From NCBI GenBank assembly GCA_009760855.2, contig WPIO01000014.1, positions 2,347,501-2,411,500 of the forward strand: DNA of 64,000 nt, in the 5' to 3' direction. The notes below the pieces were generated by a model, which did not search any database, was not told where the DNA came from, and saw only the letters and a list, made by a program, of their open reading frames with translations. Positions 31,505 to 41,428 of this stretch are shown here, in pieces. Made by a program: the position numbers and the translations under genes. Position 1 is the first letter of the stretch. Every line of letters starts with the position of its first letter. This DNA comes from Cristatella mucedo. Taxonomy: Eukaryota; Bryozoa; Phylactolaemata; Cristatellidae.

Positions 31505-32720
31505 TTGCTTAGTGGTAAAGGGATCAGAGTAAAATTTGAAAATATCGGTTACGGCACCAAAGTGGAGTTGAACAAAGCGTCTATGAACAAAATTAAGAAA
31601 GCTTTGATTACTAGGACTAGAACTAGGAACCAACTCTTGAAGGAAATGCTTGGGGTGAACTAGCAAGACAGTATTAAGTCGGGCTTTGACACTGCTAAAG
31701 AAATAGTTTTGGGAACAAATACGGCAGCTGAAGTAGTTTCCATGGGCGTTACCAAAATCGTGCCTAAGGTTGCCGCAAAACTTTTATTGGTCGCGTAGAA
31801 TAAAATCGCTGGAATAGTTCCAAAAGTCCTCAGTTCTTTGAAAGTAATTGCATCTGCTAAACAAGTTTTCGGCGGTTTTCTTTAGGGAGTGACGGGGATC
31901 GTTGACTTAGGATTGTCCATCAAAGAGGTAGTTGACAACTTAGCATCAGGAAAGTATGAAGATGTGTTTTGGCGCACAATTCCTGAACAGATTGAGGGAT
32001 TAAAGGGAATGATCTCGTCTTTAGAAGTTGGTTATTACATAAACGAGATATTACTTGAAGCTGAAAGAATTAATTCTGATTGGCACGAAGATCAGGGTCA
32101 ATTCTTGAGTGAGTGTTTGGTGAAAATCCTGATTTGTCAGCAGCAGAACTTGATCCGAAGTCTTGGAGTAAGAACTTCCTTGAAGTAAGAGGCGGATTCT
32201 TGCCCGAGATTTCAGCTATCGCTGTAAGTATAGCTGCTATTATTGATGCTGTGGGCACTGCTGTGTTAGTAGCAGTAACCGTTGCTGGCATTGCTAAACG
32301 AATAACTAACATATCAATGTACACGGCAAAAGCTCCACCTATAAATACGCACAGTGAAAGATTATCTGCTTTAGAATTGCAAAGTGCTCGTCCGAGAAAT
32401 GCTATCTCTGCACTGAAAGCCCAGCTTGAAATTCTTATCAAAGAGATTGACATTGATTGCTTTCATGACCTTGGTCCCGAGGTCGTGGGTTCGATTCTGT
32501 GGTGAGCGATTCTTTATCGCCACTGCAAGCGGTGGTGATAGCCGTAAAGGCTCTTCAGTCGCAATACAAAAAGAGGCTGTTGAATCAGCTAGGATTTTTT
32601 TTATATGAGCCAAAAAGTCGACATGAAGGAAGTGCATGGGCGTCTGGATTATATAAACAAAGGAAATAAGCTAGCAGAGGAATCAGGAGTTAGCTATTTA
32701 CAAGAGTCAATGAGGCAATA
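31505..32720 (+). pseudogene. Viral membrane-associated protein, interrupted by a SINE
   Basis: A coding-like frame runs with scattered stops (near 31662, 31798 and 31885). It then continues through about 31889-32110, and in another frame to 32457, including a hydrophobic stretch ISAIAVSIAAIIDAVGTAVL (about 32208-32270) that is a good membrane segment. The SINE at 32458-32604 splits the gene, and coding-like sequence resumes with SQKVDMKEVHGRLDYINKG. It is possibly a virion membrane-active or minor capsid protein. No firm family. Confidence 0.5.
32458..32604 (+). repeat. tRNA-derived SINE family A inserted in a viral gene
   Basis: The copy starts within the tRNA-like part (TTTCATGACCTTGGTCCC), keeps the B-box GGTTCGATTC, the GCGATTCTTTATCGCC body and the AATCAGCTAGGAT end. 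It is nearly identical to the 2247 copy, so the insertion is younger than the loss of viral gene function was old. It separates two parts of the membrane-protein frame. Confidence 0.88.
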
Positions 32721-32805
32721 AAAAAAAGTTGAGACAAGCACTATTGGAAACAAACAGTGCGATTATAAGAGTGAGTAATTGATGTTATTAGCTAGGCTTC
32801 ACGCC

Positions 32806-33140
32806 GAGGGGCGATTGTGGTGTGCACATGCGGTTTCTGCTGCTGCAATTAGCGAAGCGCCTGATACCAATGCACATGCCTCAGCTGTAGCCATTAGTTA
32901 AGCAATTGAAGCAGCGAAGCGTCGGGCTACTAATGCAGGTTATATTTCGTGTCATCTGCTGCGATTGATCGAGCTCTCATATATGTGCCCGTTGATAGGA
33001 ATAAAGCAGATTCTCGTTTACCGCGCACGAGCGCCCGCTGTGTCTCCGTGAGACTCCCACTAGAACAGCCACCGCTGGAGACACCGTCACACAACACGAT
33101 CGCAAGAGGAGATTCACAGAGAGATCTTAAAGCTCAGGGA
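32806..33140 (+). mobile_element. LTR-like fragment plus gag start of a retroelement
   Basis: This is homologous, in opposite orientation, to 53220-53482. Shared blocks are ATTAGCGAAG-GCCTGA-AC (about 32850), CATGC-TCAGCTG, GCAGC-AAGCGTCGGGC and the coding-like CVSVR-P-EQPP-ET segment (about 33035-33085). It is a truncated insertion within the viral block, ending shortly after the presumed gag start. Confidence 0.65.
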
Positions 33141-33290
33141 TGAACTGAAACGTAAGTGCAATAATTAGAAGTCTGTGCATCTTACGAGTTTGTTCTCTTC
33201 TGTATACGATATTCAAAATTAAGCTTTGCAAATTAAAGATGAAGTTGTATTGTTTCTAGATCTTTCACTTGTGCGGCTGCAATAGGTTTA

Positions 33291-33720
33291 TCAAATAAAC
33301 CGAGAAAGTAACTTTAGCCATCTATACAAATTCTTGAGCGCCATTTTCCAATTTTGCGCTTGAAAATCCACTCCGATAAACCGTGACGTGTTATTAAGGT
33401 GTTTATTTCTATTCCTCATATTCTTTGAATATAACGCTTCTCCTAAATTAACTATTGCATTATTCGAAGGATTTCCATCAACGTGGTCCAACTCATACAT
33501 GAGCAATTCTCCAGTCGTTAGAAGCCATGCAAGTCTGTGCGCTAAATATATTTTCCCGTAAATTTTTATTACTCGATAACCATCAAATCTTATATAACCC
33601 GCCTCTGTTCCCTGTCTAGCAGTTCCCCTGAGATTCGTTCTTCAAAGAAAAGCACCCGTCTCTGCATTGTAATCCAACAACTCCTTAAATCGAGCACGGA
33701 ATGCCGATACTTGAATTTGA
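33291..33720 (-). pseudogene. HNH homing-type endonuclease with AP2-like tail
   Basis: On the minus strand the order is typical of phage HNH_3 endonucleases: an N-terminal FKELLDYNAETGAFL segment (about 33690), GYIRFDGYRVIKIYGK, a catalytic-region LAHRLAWL (about 33550), ELDHVDGNPSNNAIVNL (about 33440-33490), SKNMRNRNKHLNNTS and an AP2-like FIGVDFQ...WKMAL. The HNH histidines and asparagines are present. One in-frame stop follows the first segment and the C-terminus is shifted. Such enzymes cut DNA and spread as selfish genes in viruses. Confidence 0.85.
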
Positions 33721-33806
33721 TCCATTTTTTATACAGTAGTTTCCTTGTCCACTAAATAAAAAAGTCACATAAGTATTGAGGAATGACATAGTATTACGTA
33801 ACAAGT

Positions 33807-34427
33807 TTGTCGCTCTCAGAGCATCAAAAAATAATCCTTGCGCAAAGTAGTAATCCAGTTTCGCTAAGGTTTTCCATGGACGCTTTGAAAGGACCTGACA
33901 AAATTCTCGGAAAGAAATTTCCACTTTCGAGAATTGAGAAGCACAGGCTTTCTAACTCTGGATTAATCCTGCGTTTCAGTGCGAGCCAGCTCAAAGTGAA
34001 TCACAGTAGAAGTACTGGCTTTCTAGAGAAGATTGCAACCAAAATCTTTGGTGGCCGTAAACAACACTTGCGGCTTCCTATTGGTAACCCAAGAGAATAT
34101 GTTCATGATGGCTATTTTAACAAAACGGGCAAGTATTACTTTCCTAAGTGCCTTTCACGAAATTCAGAGGACGTTGGGACCAAGGGTACACAGGGGTAAA
34201 TTATCTCGATCGAGCTGCCTTAAATCCCGATTACATTTATGGTGAAACTTCAAGTGACCCAGAGCTAAAAAGAAGAGAAACGAGACACATTTCGGACTCA
34301 GTTTTGGCAGCGGCGGCAGCTAGGATTTCATTGGACCCAAGACAACCCGATTATGCCCAAAACGATGCAAAAACTGTCGCTGCAGTTATGGCGGCAAAAG
34401 TCAAGTTTAGGACTAGGCCTTTATGAT
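33807..34427 (+). pseudogene. Viral ORF, unknown structural-type protein
   Basis: The first frame (33807-34199) includes SNSGLILRFSASQLKVNHSR and a basic middle. A second overlapping frame (34148-34427) continues with YTGVNYLDRAALNPDYIYGE and an Ala-rich helix. Together they look like one frameshifted gene. No family was recognised. Confidence 0.45.
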
Positions 34428-34587
34428 AGAAGTCTAGTTGACAAAATGCTTGGCATAACTCGCAAGAAAACACAAAAAACTGAAATAACCTAAACCAATT
34501 TTGTGTATTTGCTTTCACCCATTCTCATTCTCATCTCATTCTGCTACGCTTGGTCTCATCTAGCTCTCTTTTTCACTCATCTAATAG

Positions 34588-35085
34588 CCAGCCGGATCAA
34601 ATACTTCGCTTTCTGAGCTTGGAGCTCTGTAGATCTTAACTTGATCAAGTTTAAGTCTGAGATTTAATCTTTGCTCTCCTTGGTAATATTCTTTCGAAAC
34701 ATAAATTCCATCGAGGAGTCCATTAATACAAAAATCATTTCCATACTTCTAAATTAATTCTTCCGGTCCCGAAAATTTAATAGGCCGACCGATACTTGTG
34801 ATTGAAGAACAGCGCGGGTCATGTTCCAAAATCAATTCGGATGCCAATCGCTGCACTTTGTGCTACGTCATAGCCCTTGTATTCAAGCTCAGCACATGCT
34901 TGAGCAGCGATTGACTGAATCATTGGCTCAATCTCTGGAGTAATATACATGTACGCATTGTAATATGGCTTTGAATCTTTCGAAGCCTTTTCTTCAAGAT
35001 GAACACTTGCAAGTCTTCCCTCAGGAATGATAACACTGGCATCATTAAGAATAACTGCTTTGCGTTCACATGTAGTTACTTCCAT
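34588..35085 (-). pseudogene. Viral ORF, possible single-strand DNA-binding protein
   Basis: An ATG at 35085 opens 89 codons (EVTTCERKAVILNDASVIIP onward). After stops near 34815 another frame carries DGIYVSKEYYQGEQRLNLRL and KLDQVKIYRAPSS to a stop at about 34588. The final beta-rich, basic segment is reminiscent of OB-fold ssDNA-binding proteins, but this is only a suggestion. Confidence 0.4.
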
Positions 35086-35089
35086 TTCT

Positions 35090-35793
35090 TTTTTATATAA
35101 CCATTTTTTCTGTTTAAACCATCATAATATCGATTCCGTCATTGTCCCAAAGTCTGTCAAACTCATTAGTTTCAAGAAAATGAGACATCTCGATCCGCAG
35201 TTTGTTTCGTTGTAGTCTTGCAACTGATTTGGAAAACTAGACACTTTTCCAAAATATTCGACTAATTCAAGCATTGGTTCTGCTTCAAATGAGTCAAATT
35301 AAAAGCATTGTTGTCCTTGTTTGCAGCATGCTATCAAATGGAAGATTTCTCGCTCTGTCTTACCAGTGTTACAAATGAAACACTCTGTCTCCCGTGGTTT
35401 CATTAGGGCATGCTCATTTCTCGCAAATACTCCTCTAAAGTTTGGTATACCTAGCTTTGTGACATATTCCAGCCGTTCAGTGTCTGTTAGTGCTGAGGAA
35501 TTTCTTTTTTCAATTCGCTAAGTGCTTTATGTGGTTCTTGCAAGAGCTCTTCCTTGCTCATTTTTTGTGCCAGAGCCCCTAGGTTTGCCATGTGTTAGAA
35601 CTCCTTCTCACCTAGGTTTACCATGTGCTATGACTCCTTACCCTCTAAGTTTTCCATGGGTTAGAACTCCCGCACCTTTTTCAGCAGCATGTCGTAGTTT
35701 AACGGACTTTGATTTATTGTGCTCGCAAGTTGCACAGATTGCTTTCACAATACCTCTAGGACCTTTTGGTCCTTGAATTTCACTTTATTCATT
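35090..35793 (-). pseudogene. Adenain-like cysteine protease with N-terminal repeats
   Basis: The minus-strand C-terminal part has YVTKLGIPNFRGVFARNE, a His in IFHLIACCK, FDSF and NCGSRC. These are the order and spacing of adenain/Ulp1-like virion maturation proteases, with His, an acidic residue and the catalytic Cys. One stop lies just before FDSF. The N-terminal part has a CATCEHNKS motif and three 33-bp repeats encoding THGK(P/L)R. The enzyme would process capsid precursors. The gene abuts the ATPase divergently. Confidence 0.78.
35578..35676 (-). repeat. Three 33-bp tandem repeats inside the viral protease gene
   Basis: The units at 35578-35610, 35611-35643 and 35644-35676 each keep CTA(A/G)G(G/T)TT-CCATG and a GACTCC or GAACTCC block. 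On the minus strand they encode an 11-residue unit centred on THGKPR, so the repeats keep the frame. Confidence 0.85.
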
Positions 35794-35858
35794 GTGAAGA
35801 TTGTCAGTATGTTTTTTAAATATCAAACAGTAGATATTTCCTTCCATTCCTATATAGC

Positions 35859-36491
35859 ATGTCGATAGAAGTTAAAGGCGTTTGATTTTGGGGCAAGATT
35901 CAGCAACAGGTCATACAGAAACTTTGCTGAAAGTTCCAATTCGTGCGTTAGTGATAGGCCCTAGCAGATCAGGTATATCGCAGCTGGTTATGAATTGGAT
36001 CTCCTATGGAGTGCTGAACTACGACACTTGTACGGTAATTGCTTCTAGTCTTTACCCAAAAGTTATACAAAGGCTTCATGTCTATGACATACAAAACTAC
36101 AAAGAGCGCTTACGTTTGGATTGATGGAATTGGGCAAACGCCAGAAGTTGATTCATATAAGAACTGCAAGAATGTTGTTGTACTGGATGATGTAATGACT
36201 GAAGATCAAACAAAGATTCTAGATTTTTGTATATGAGAAAAACACAAAGGACCAAACATATCTTATCTTGTGCAAGGATTCAATAACATACCTAGACGCG
36301 AGATCAGAAACAACATAAACGCAATAATAATTTTCAAACAGAATGCATCTGATACCGAATACATTCGAGAAGCATACACTGGTGACATTGATCACAAGCA
36401 ATTCCCTGATTGGGTAAATTCTTGCACGAGGAATCGCTTTGGTTACTGTGTAATCGACTTAACAAAAACAGAGTCTGAAGGCCAATTTTGA
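35859..36491 (+). pseudogene. Viral DNA-packaging ATPase (FtsK/HerA type)
   Basis: From ATG 35859, after an early stop, the second frame shows PIRALVIGPSRSGISQLVMNW, a P-loop whose usual lysine is replaced by Ile. After another frame change near 36100, an intact Walker B NVVVLDDVMTED (36170-36206) is followed by IIIFKQNASDTEYI and FGYCVIDLT. The order fits A32-like packaging ATPases that pump the genome into capsids. The lost lysine and two shifts would abolish activity. Confidence 0.85.
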
Positions 36492-36529
36492 TCTGTAGAT
36501 GGTGATGGCCGAAAAATAATAACTTTTTA

Positions 36530-36758
36530 ATGAAAAGTAACAATATATATAGGACGATGCTCAAGGGTAGGATTTATTCAAGGCCAGGGAAGAAGTACCG
36601 CGGTAGTTTGCAGGAAGCAGTGGACTATAAGAAAATGTTGCGTGATTTGCAAAACTTTCATGATTCTACTGAGTTGCAGAATGACCTAGAAGCGCAGAGA
36701 CTTCAAACAGAAATTACAGCTAGGGACACAGCTAAAGCATATTTGGACCAGCGGGCGC

Positions 36759-36846
<88 letters not shown>

Positions 36847-37584
36847 AACTGGCAAATCTGGTAACCTGGTAGTCGAGAAACTGAAAAAAAGTTAGGCCGG
36901 CTCTTGCTAGACAAATTGAGAAAACCCAAGCAATAACAAGTTTGGATGCAGAACACGATGTGCCTCTAACTGTTGGCAGAGTTTCTAAAGCTATTCAGGG
37001 AAAGCAATATAAAAAAGCAATCCGAAATGCAAATGATGCGAAAACTAACGCTCCTAACGAACAAACCAAAAGTACTATTGATGCTATTCAGAAAGACATA
37101 GCCGAGCAACTAGGTATTAATCCGAGCACTGGCACTCAAAAGACTGCTCGTGTCAAAGCTTATAGCACATTGAAAGATTTTCCTCGAGGAAAAAGGTCGC
37201 TTGCCTGTGTTAAGCAAATGGGAAAAGATTATGAAGGAACTAGAAAAGAAGAAACAATACAGAGCGTTTACCAAAAATTGTCCGATGAGGATCCAAAACA
37301 CCGAGAACCAAAGAACAGACTCCGTGGAGAGCCTGTTAGTGTGACGTCGAGAGTAAAAGCTTTGGAAAAGGCCAGCATGAGAGTGACAGAAATTATTTTA
37401 ATTGCTAAGAATGAAACAGAAGTACTTGATAAATTAGAACTATGGGTGGCGTGAACTAGCTGTAGGGAATACAGGAGTAATAAGTTCTATTAGTGCTGCT
37501 GTAGATTACTTCGGGAAATCGCGGAAAGCACCTAAGAGTCATAATGCTAAAATCAACAAATTTCTGTATGACCTTAGTATATAG
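36530..37584 (+). pseudogene. Viral charged protein with an in-gene (GA)n tract
   Basis: It starts at ATG 36530 (KSNNIYRTMLKGRIYSRPGK onward). A coil-prone segment ELQNDLEAQRLQTEITARD is followed by the (GA)n run encoding Glu-Arg repeats, and then a stop at 36893. A second frame with DAEHDVPLTVGRVSKAIQGK continues to 37454, and a third resembles its end (NKFLYDLSI). Function unknown. Confidence 0.55.
36761..36845. repeat. (GA)n microsatellite in a viral gene
   Basis: An 85-bp pure GA dinucleotide run. In any frame it reads Arg-Glu, so it cannot by itself introduce a stop. Confidence 0.98.
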
Positions 37585-37586
37585 AA

Positions 37587-38345
37587 ATGAGTGAGCTTGT
37601 GAAAATTTCTCAGGAAATGTTGAAGAACACTTCAGCAATAAGAAGGTATGCTCAATCAAAGCCAGAACGATACATTTTTAAAATTTCTGGAACAACAAAT
37701 CCTGGTAAAATCTTAATAGATGACCCAATTATGTTTAGGAGCAAGAAGTTTAGGATCTGTTTCAAATAGTTTGCAGGCACTACTTCAGTGAAGAATATAA
37801 CAGATTCGAATAGTACTTATGTTCATAGAGTTTCTGGTGAATCAGAGCAAACAGCAACGATTAGGCCTGGAATTTATTCTGCTGTTTCAGATGATGTGAA
37901 CATTGGAATTGCTGACACAATAAATAATTCAATAACTCAATCAGGAGCAACTATAGACATATTTGAACTATGAATTGATACAGCTACTTCTAATTCGTGG
38001 ATGAAGATACCCGTGACACGGAAGTTTCTTGCAAACAAGTCTAGTGTTTCTAGTATTCTTGGTTTTAGTGGCTCTGCTTACACAAGAGATCCTCATTTTC
38101 GAACGCTTTACCCAAGTATTTATTATCAATCAAGTAAACTATGCGCCAAACACAAAACACAAAGGTTGTCTCTGAAAATGAAGTAGTTGTTTCTGATGTT
38201 AACTTAACAGTTGTGAATTGCAATTTGGTTGCAAATAGCTCAAATTACATAAACGGAGAAGAATCACAAGTGCTTAGAAATTTTGCTTACAATTTTTATC
38301 CCTGGGAATAAATGGTATATGAGCCAAATACTATCGACTATCATG
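37587..38345 (+). pseudogene. Viral structural protein A (minor capsid-like)
   Basis: Successive frames read SELVKISQEMLKNTSAIRRY (37587), then a beta-rich segment with ATIRPGIYSAVSDDVNIGIA (about 37855), then MKIPVTRKFLANKSSVSSIL, and NSSNYINGEESQVLRNFAYN (about 38240). The 'RPG-Y' followed by an Ile/Asn-rich helix resembles penton-type minor capsid proteins in general form only. The gene is interrupted at about 38350 by a repeat. Confidence 0.5.
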
Positions 38346-38349
38346 GTAA

Positions 38350-38885
38350 TGTAATGTAACGTATCTCCGTCTGCAATGTGGTTCGGCATACAGAATTCTG
38401 GCCCAGAACAACGCCAACGGTTTATAGTACAAGGCACGGAGCAGCAAGACGCACGACCGCCTTCGCCCCCTTCTCACACTCGAGTCTCCTTCCACTCCTC
38501 CGTTGACCCCGATGATTAATCGAGGACCACAACTGTGCAGCGGCCGATCCTGATGGTGAATTCACCATCTGGCCACCAGCGGTTACCGGCCGGTGTCCAT
38601 GCCACATCACAGGCTCATTAGAGGAGCCGGCATACACTCAAACTACATGCAACTCCACAAAGCCATAAAGACTGTGTGCGTGTTACGCAGGAGAGTTTTG
38701 TATAGCGCACTCACAGCCTAAGCGGCTTTCGGTACGCATTCGGTAGCCAACAGACTTCGTCTCACTCAACAAAGAGAAAGTAGGAAGCATAGCAGAGTCA
38801 GGAGAGCAGTTGAGCTAGTGAGTAGCATGGAAGCAGCAGCTCAGGACCGCTGAGAAGGATGAGCTATAGTCGGCAGCAGGAGGTA
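38350..38885 (+). repeat. REP1 dispersed repeat inserted in the viral block
   Basis: GC-richer DNA interrupts two viral frames. Its right part (from 38665) is shared with 1112-1275 and 1-130. The left part (38380-38640) contains no recognised protein. It could be a solo LTR or other non-autonomous element; target-site duplications were not convincing. Confidence 0.65.
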
Positions 38886-38889
38886 TAAT

Positions 38890-39595
38890 TGGTGAAACAG
38901 TTTCTAATATATTGATTGTTGTTACAAACCAAGATAAAAATTAGACTTTGGTTCACAGCAATTTACAGTTGTGATAGAAATTGTTGAAGTATAATATAAG
39001 AATATCAATAAGGTTAACTTGAACAACTGGTTCTGATTCAAAAACATTAAGTCCACCAATAATACTTAAGAAAAAGGGATTTAACAAAGTTGGGCCTAGA
39101 AGAGTAGAGTTTGTTTGCAATAACAAAATAATCTTGAATGTTGTTCAAGGTGTGAATGAAACACTGTGGTACAGAAGATCAATGACTGACCCAACATTAG
39201 TTTCAATTAAAGTTCCTCCTGGTTATTATGATCCAACGAAAATAACGAATACATTGAATGCCTCGCTTAAGCTTTTGCTAGATCCACAAAGTAAAAACAC
39301 AGACATACGAGCCAAGTCAAAAAGTGATACTGGAATTATGTTTTCTGTTGACTCAGATGATAAAATCATAATGCAAGTCGTTGGAGATAAAGTTGTGTTA
39401 CTTGGAAGTAATGCTTCTGGTTACAATGCTTCAATTGGTGACACAATTGGCTTTAATTCTAATGAACTGGGTTCGTTTGATCCCATAATGGTTGGAGCAA
39501 CACTTTATGAAGCAATTGACAAGGCTTTGTACTTTTCCGTAATTTACAAAGCATGGAACAAAATGAGCTTGCCAGACAACAAAGGAGTGAAATAG
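38890..39595 (+). pseudogene. Viral penton-like minor capsid protein
   Basis: The open stretch 39134-39595 (153 codons) follows a more decayed N-terminus. It contains TLVSIKVPPGYYDPTKITNT, the 'P-P-G-Y/T-(T)' element followed by an amphipathic helix seen in vertex/penton jelly-roll proteins, then DTIGFNSNELGSFDPIMVGA. It precedes the small membrane-active-like ORF and major capsid gene, a usual capsid cluster. Confidence 0.6.
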
Positions 39596-39650
39596 ATAAG
39601 CGTTGATTGTGACTTAGTTAATCCGGAAATTAATCACGTATAATATATAA

Positions 39651-39870
39651 ATGGGTTTCCTTAAACAGTGTCGTTCTTTGTACATCATTGATATAGCTGA
39701 TATAAATCCAGGGACAAAGTTTTCATCCATTTGCCAAACATAATATTTCCGCCAGCAAGAGGAGATATAGAAACGATAAGAACTTTCAGTGATAGTCTAA
39801 CAGACCAAAATGGTAATGACGTAAATGTTACGCCTGATGTAATGGTGACAATAGAAATTTCCAGATAGCA
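39651..39870 (+). pseudogene. Short decayed viral ORF before the membrane-active-like gene
   Basis: The frame from ATG 39651 (GFLKQCRSLYIIDIADINPG) shifts near 39725. It continues with RDIETIRTFSDSLTDQNGND and ends at about 39868. The family is unknown. Confidence 0.4.
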
Positions 39871-39877
39871 TAGAAGA

Positions 39878-40054
39878 ATGGGAAGTTATGCTAGAATTCG
39901 GCACAGTAGGATTACGGGCGGGAAGCATGGCTCAGGTGTTCTTGACAAAACTATTGACGGCATTGGCAACGTTGCTCCTGCTATCTCCGGAATGACAAAT
40001 ATTGGTGTAAACATCGCTAACAAAGGCATCGAAATCGCCAAGCGCGTGAACTGA
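39878..40054 (+). CDS. Small intact viral ORF, candidate membrane-active capsid peptide
   Basis: A 58-codon ORF, uninterrupted. The N-terminus carries RITGGK, which fits the (I/L/M)-X-G-G-X pattern cleaved by adenain-type proteases. The rest, with GVLDKTIDGIGNVAPAISG and NIGVNIANKGIEIAK, forms an amphipathic helix pattern. By analogy with adenoviral protein VI this could be a processed membrane-lytic component; this is inference. It lies between the penton-like and capsid genes. Confidence 0.45.
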   Translation: MGSYARIRHSRITGGKHGSGVLDKTIDGIGNVAPAISGMTNIGVNIANKGIEIAKRVN

Positions 40055-40064
40055 TCGAACTAAA

Positions 40065-40491
40065 AACAAAGAAAAGGTAGATCAAGAGTTCACCTTAAAA
40101 CGACGAGAGCTTTATGATGGAAACCTTGAAGAAGAGAAGCGGAGGACAGAGCTTGAGAATGCGAACTAGAGAAGCGTAAGAAAAAAGAAGACAATGACGG
40201 CAAGACAAAAAAGGTAGACCTTGAAATCAAGCTATGCTATGCTTGAGAAAATGAAACCAAAACAGAAGAGGAAGGCGAAAGTAGTGAAAAAAGAAGTAGA
40301 AGATTACTCTGAGACACTGGAAGAGAATGATCCAAAAGCGTACAAAGAAATATAGAAAGTCATTAAAGAGAAATCCGTTGCTGTTAAAGAACCAACGTTT
40401 GTTGCTTCGCCTGAACAACGAGGAAGACCTGATGGTTACGGAGGAGCAATGAAAAAATTAGGTGCAAGTCTTTACTTGCAGAGCAGAAAAT
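40065..40491 (+). pseudogene. Charged viral ORF, unknown
   Basis: A Lys/Glu-rich frame with stops near 40170 and 40350: EFTLKRRELYDGNLEEEKRR, MLEKMKPKQKRKAKVVKKEV and EQRGRPDGYGGAMKKLGASL. The composition suggests a scaffold or core DNA-binding protein. No family recognised. Confidence 0.4.
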
Positions 40492-40503
40492 AAATTTGTT
40501 ACT

Positions 40504-41428
40504 ATGAATAGAGAAGTGTGGCTAGTGCTCCGACTGATACAATTCTAGAACTTGGTGATCCAAGTTTGCCGAGGTATCCTATCAGGAACTACCAGTATCG
40601 TGAGTTCTACCAAAAGAATGGAGCCAAAATAGACGCGATTACAAACAAGCTAGTAACTTTTACTGTAGCAGAAGAAAAAAATCTGTGCTATGGGCTATCA
40701 GATTCTTATTTGGTGCTTGAGGGAAAAATTCAAGTTCCGGGTGCAAATTATACTTACGTGGCACCTAATAGAAATCTGGCAGTAGGTCTTGTTAATAATG
40801 CAGGCACTTGGATGTTTAGCTCAATGAAATTTAGACTTGATGCAGAGGAGATTGAAAGTTTGGCCTTGCACAAGGACCTCGCGAAGTTTTAACCTTAATG
40901 GGTCTGCTAACCTACCCAAATGACTACAATAGTACAGAAGGTCCAGCAACTGGATGGGAAAAGTACGAAGCTAGTGCAATTAATGATATGTATACTGGCA
41001 TTGGAAATTATTCAAGCCCTAATGCGTCTAGAGCAACTATTTCGAATAATGGCTTCATTTACAGGAGAGGTCTTACTCTTGTTGATACCGCAGGAATATT
41101 TAGTATTTCTCTTTGATTGTCCGGATTCTGTGCTGATATGAACAGGATACTCTACAATATTCCTTTTACCCTTAAACTCACTCAAGTTAGAGGCGCAGAC
41201 TATGATGCTATAATGACTGGAGCAACAGGAATTACTCGTAATACTGCTAACGCAATTGCTACAAGAGGAGCAGTTGTAAATCAAGACGATGGTGTTTGGA
41301 CAGCTTTGAAGATGGCTATGTCAAAAATGAGACTCTCGGCTCCGTGCGTTACTCCTGCCCTTAGCATTTCAAGGAGATTAGCAGAAATCTCTAGCGAGCG
41401 TGGAAAAAGCTTGTGGAAAAAACAGTGA
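40504..41428 (+). pseudogene. Viral major capsid protein, N-terminal and central part
   Basis: The first segment includes LPRYPIRNYQYREFYQKNG and NNAGTWMFSSMKFRLDAEEI. A frame change near 40895 leads to YEASAINDMYTGIG, NNGFIYRRGLTL, and after a stop at 41114 FCADMNRILYNIPFTLKLTQ followed by VRGADYDAIM. This block, with the preceding 'F-I-S-L' strand, is characteristic of double-jelly-roll capsid proteins of Polinton/adintovirus-type viruses. A KMAMSKMRLSAPCVTPALSI strand follows. The frame ends at 41428, where LINE DNA begins, so the C-terminus is lost. Confidence 0.82.

Larger units (their letters stand above)
26135..41428. mobile_element. Endogenous dsDNA virus, Polinton/adintovirus-like, degenerate
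   Basis: About 15.3 kb of AT-rich DNA holds a coherent virion gene set on both strands: protein-primed polymerase fragment, fibre, membrane protein, HNH endonuclease, adenain-like protease, packaging ATPase, penton-like proteins and major capsid protein. Most frames are interrupted, so the copy is dead. The left edge abuts the host promoter region inside the polymerase gene, so the element is 5'-truncated. The right edge is a LINE junction inside the capsid gene. No integrase and no terminal inverted repeats were seen, so family placement within Polinton/adintovirus-type elements is tentative. Inserted elements are annotated separately. Confidence 0.85.

Noticed and set aside
35578-35676. CRISPR-like array
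   Set aside because: The repeats are adjacent without spacers and keep the coding frame.
26135-41428. A retroviral-type integrase for the viral block
   Set aside because: I looked for integrase motifs on both strands and found none I could support.
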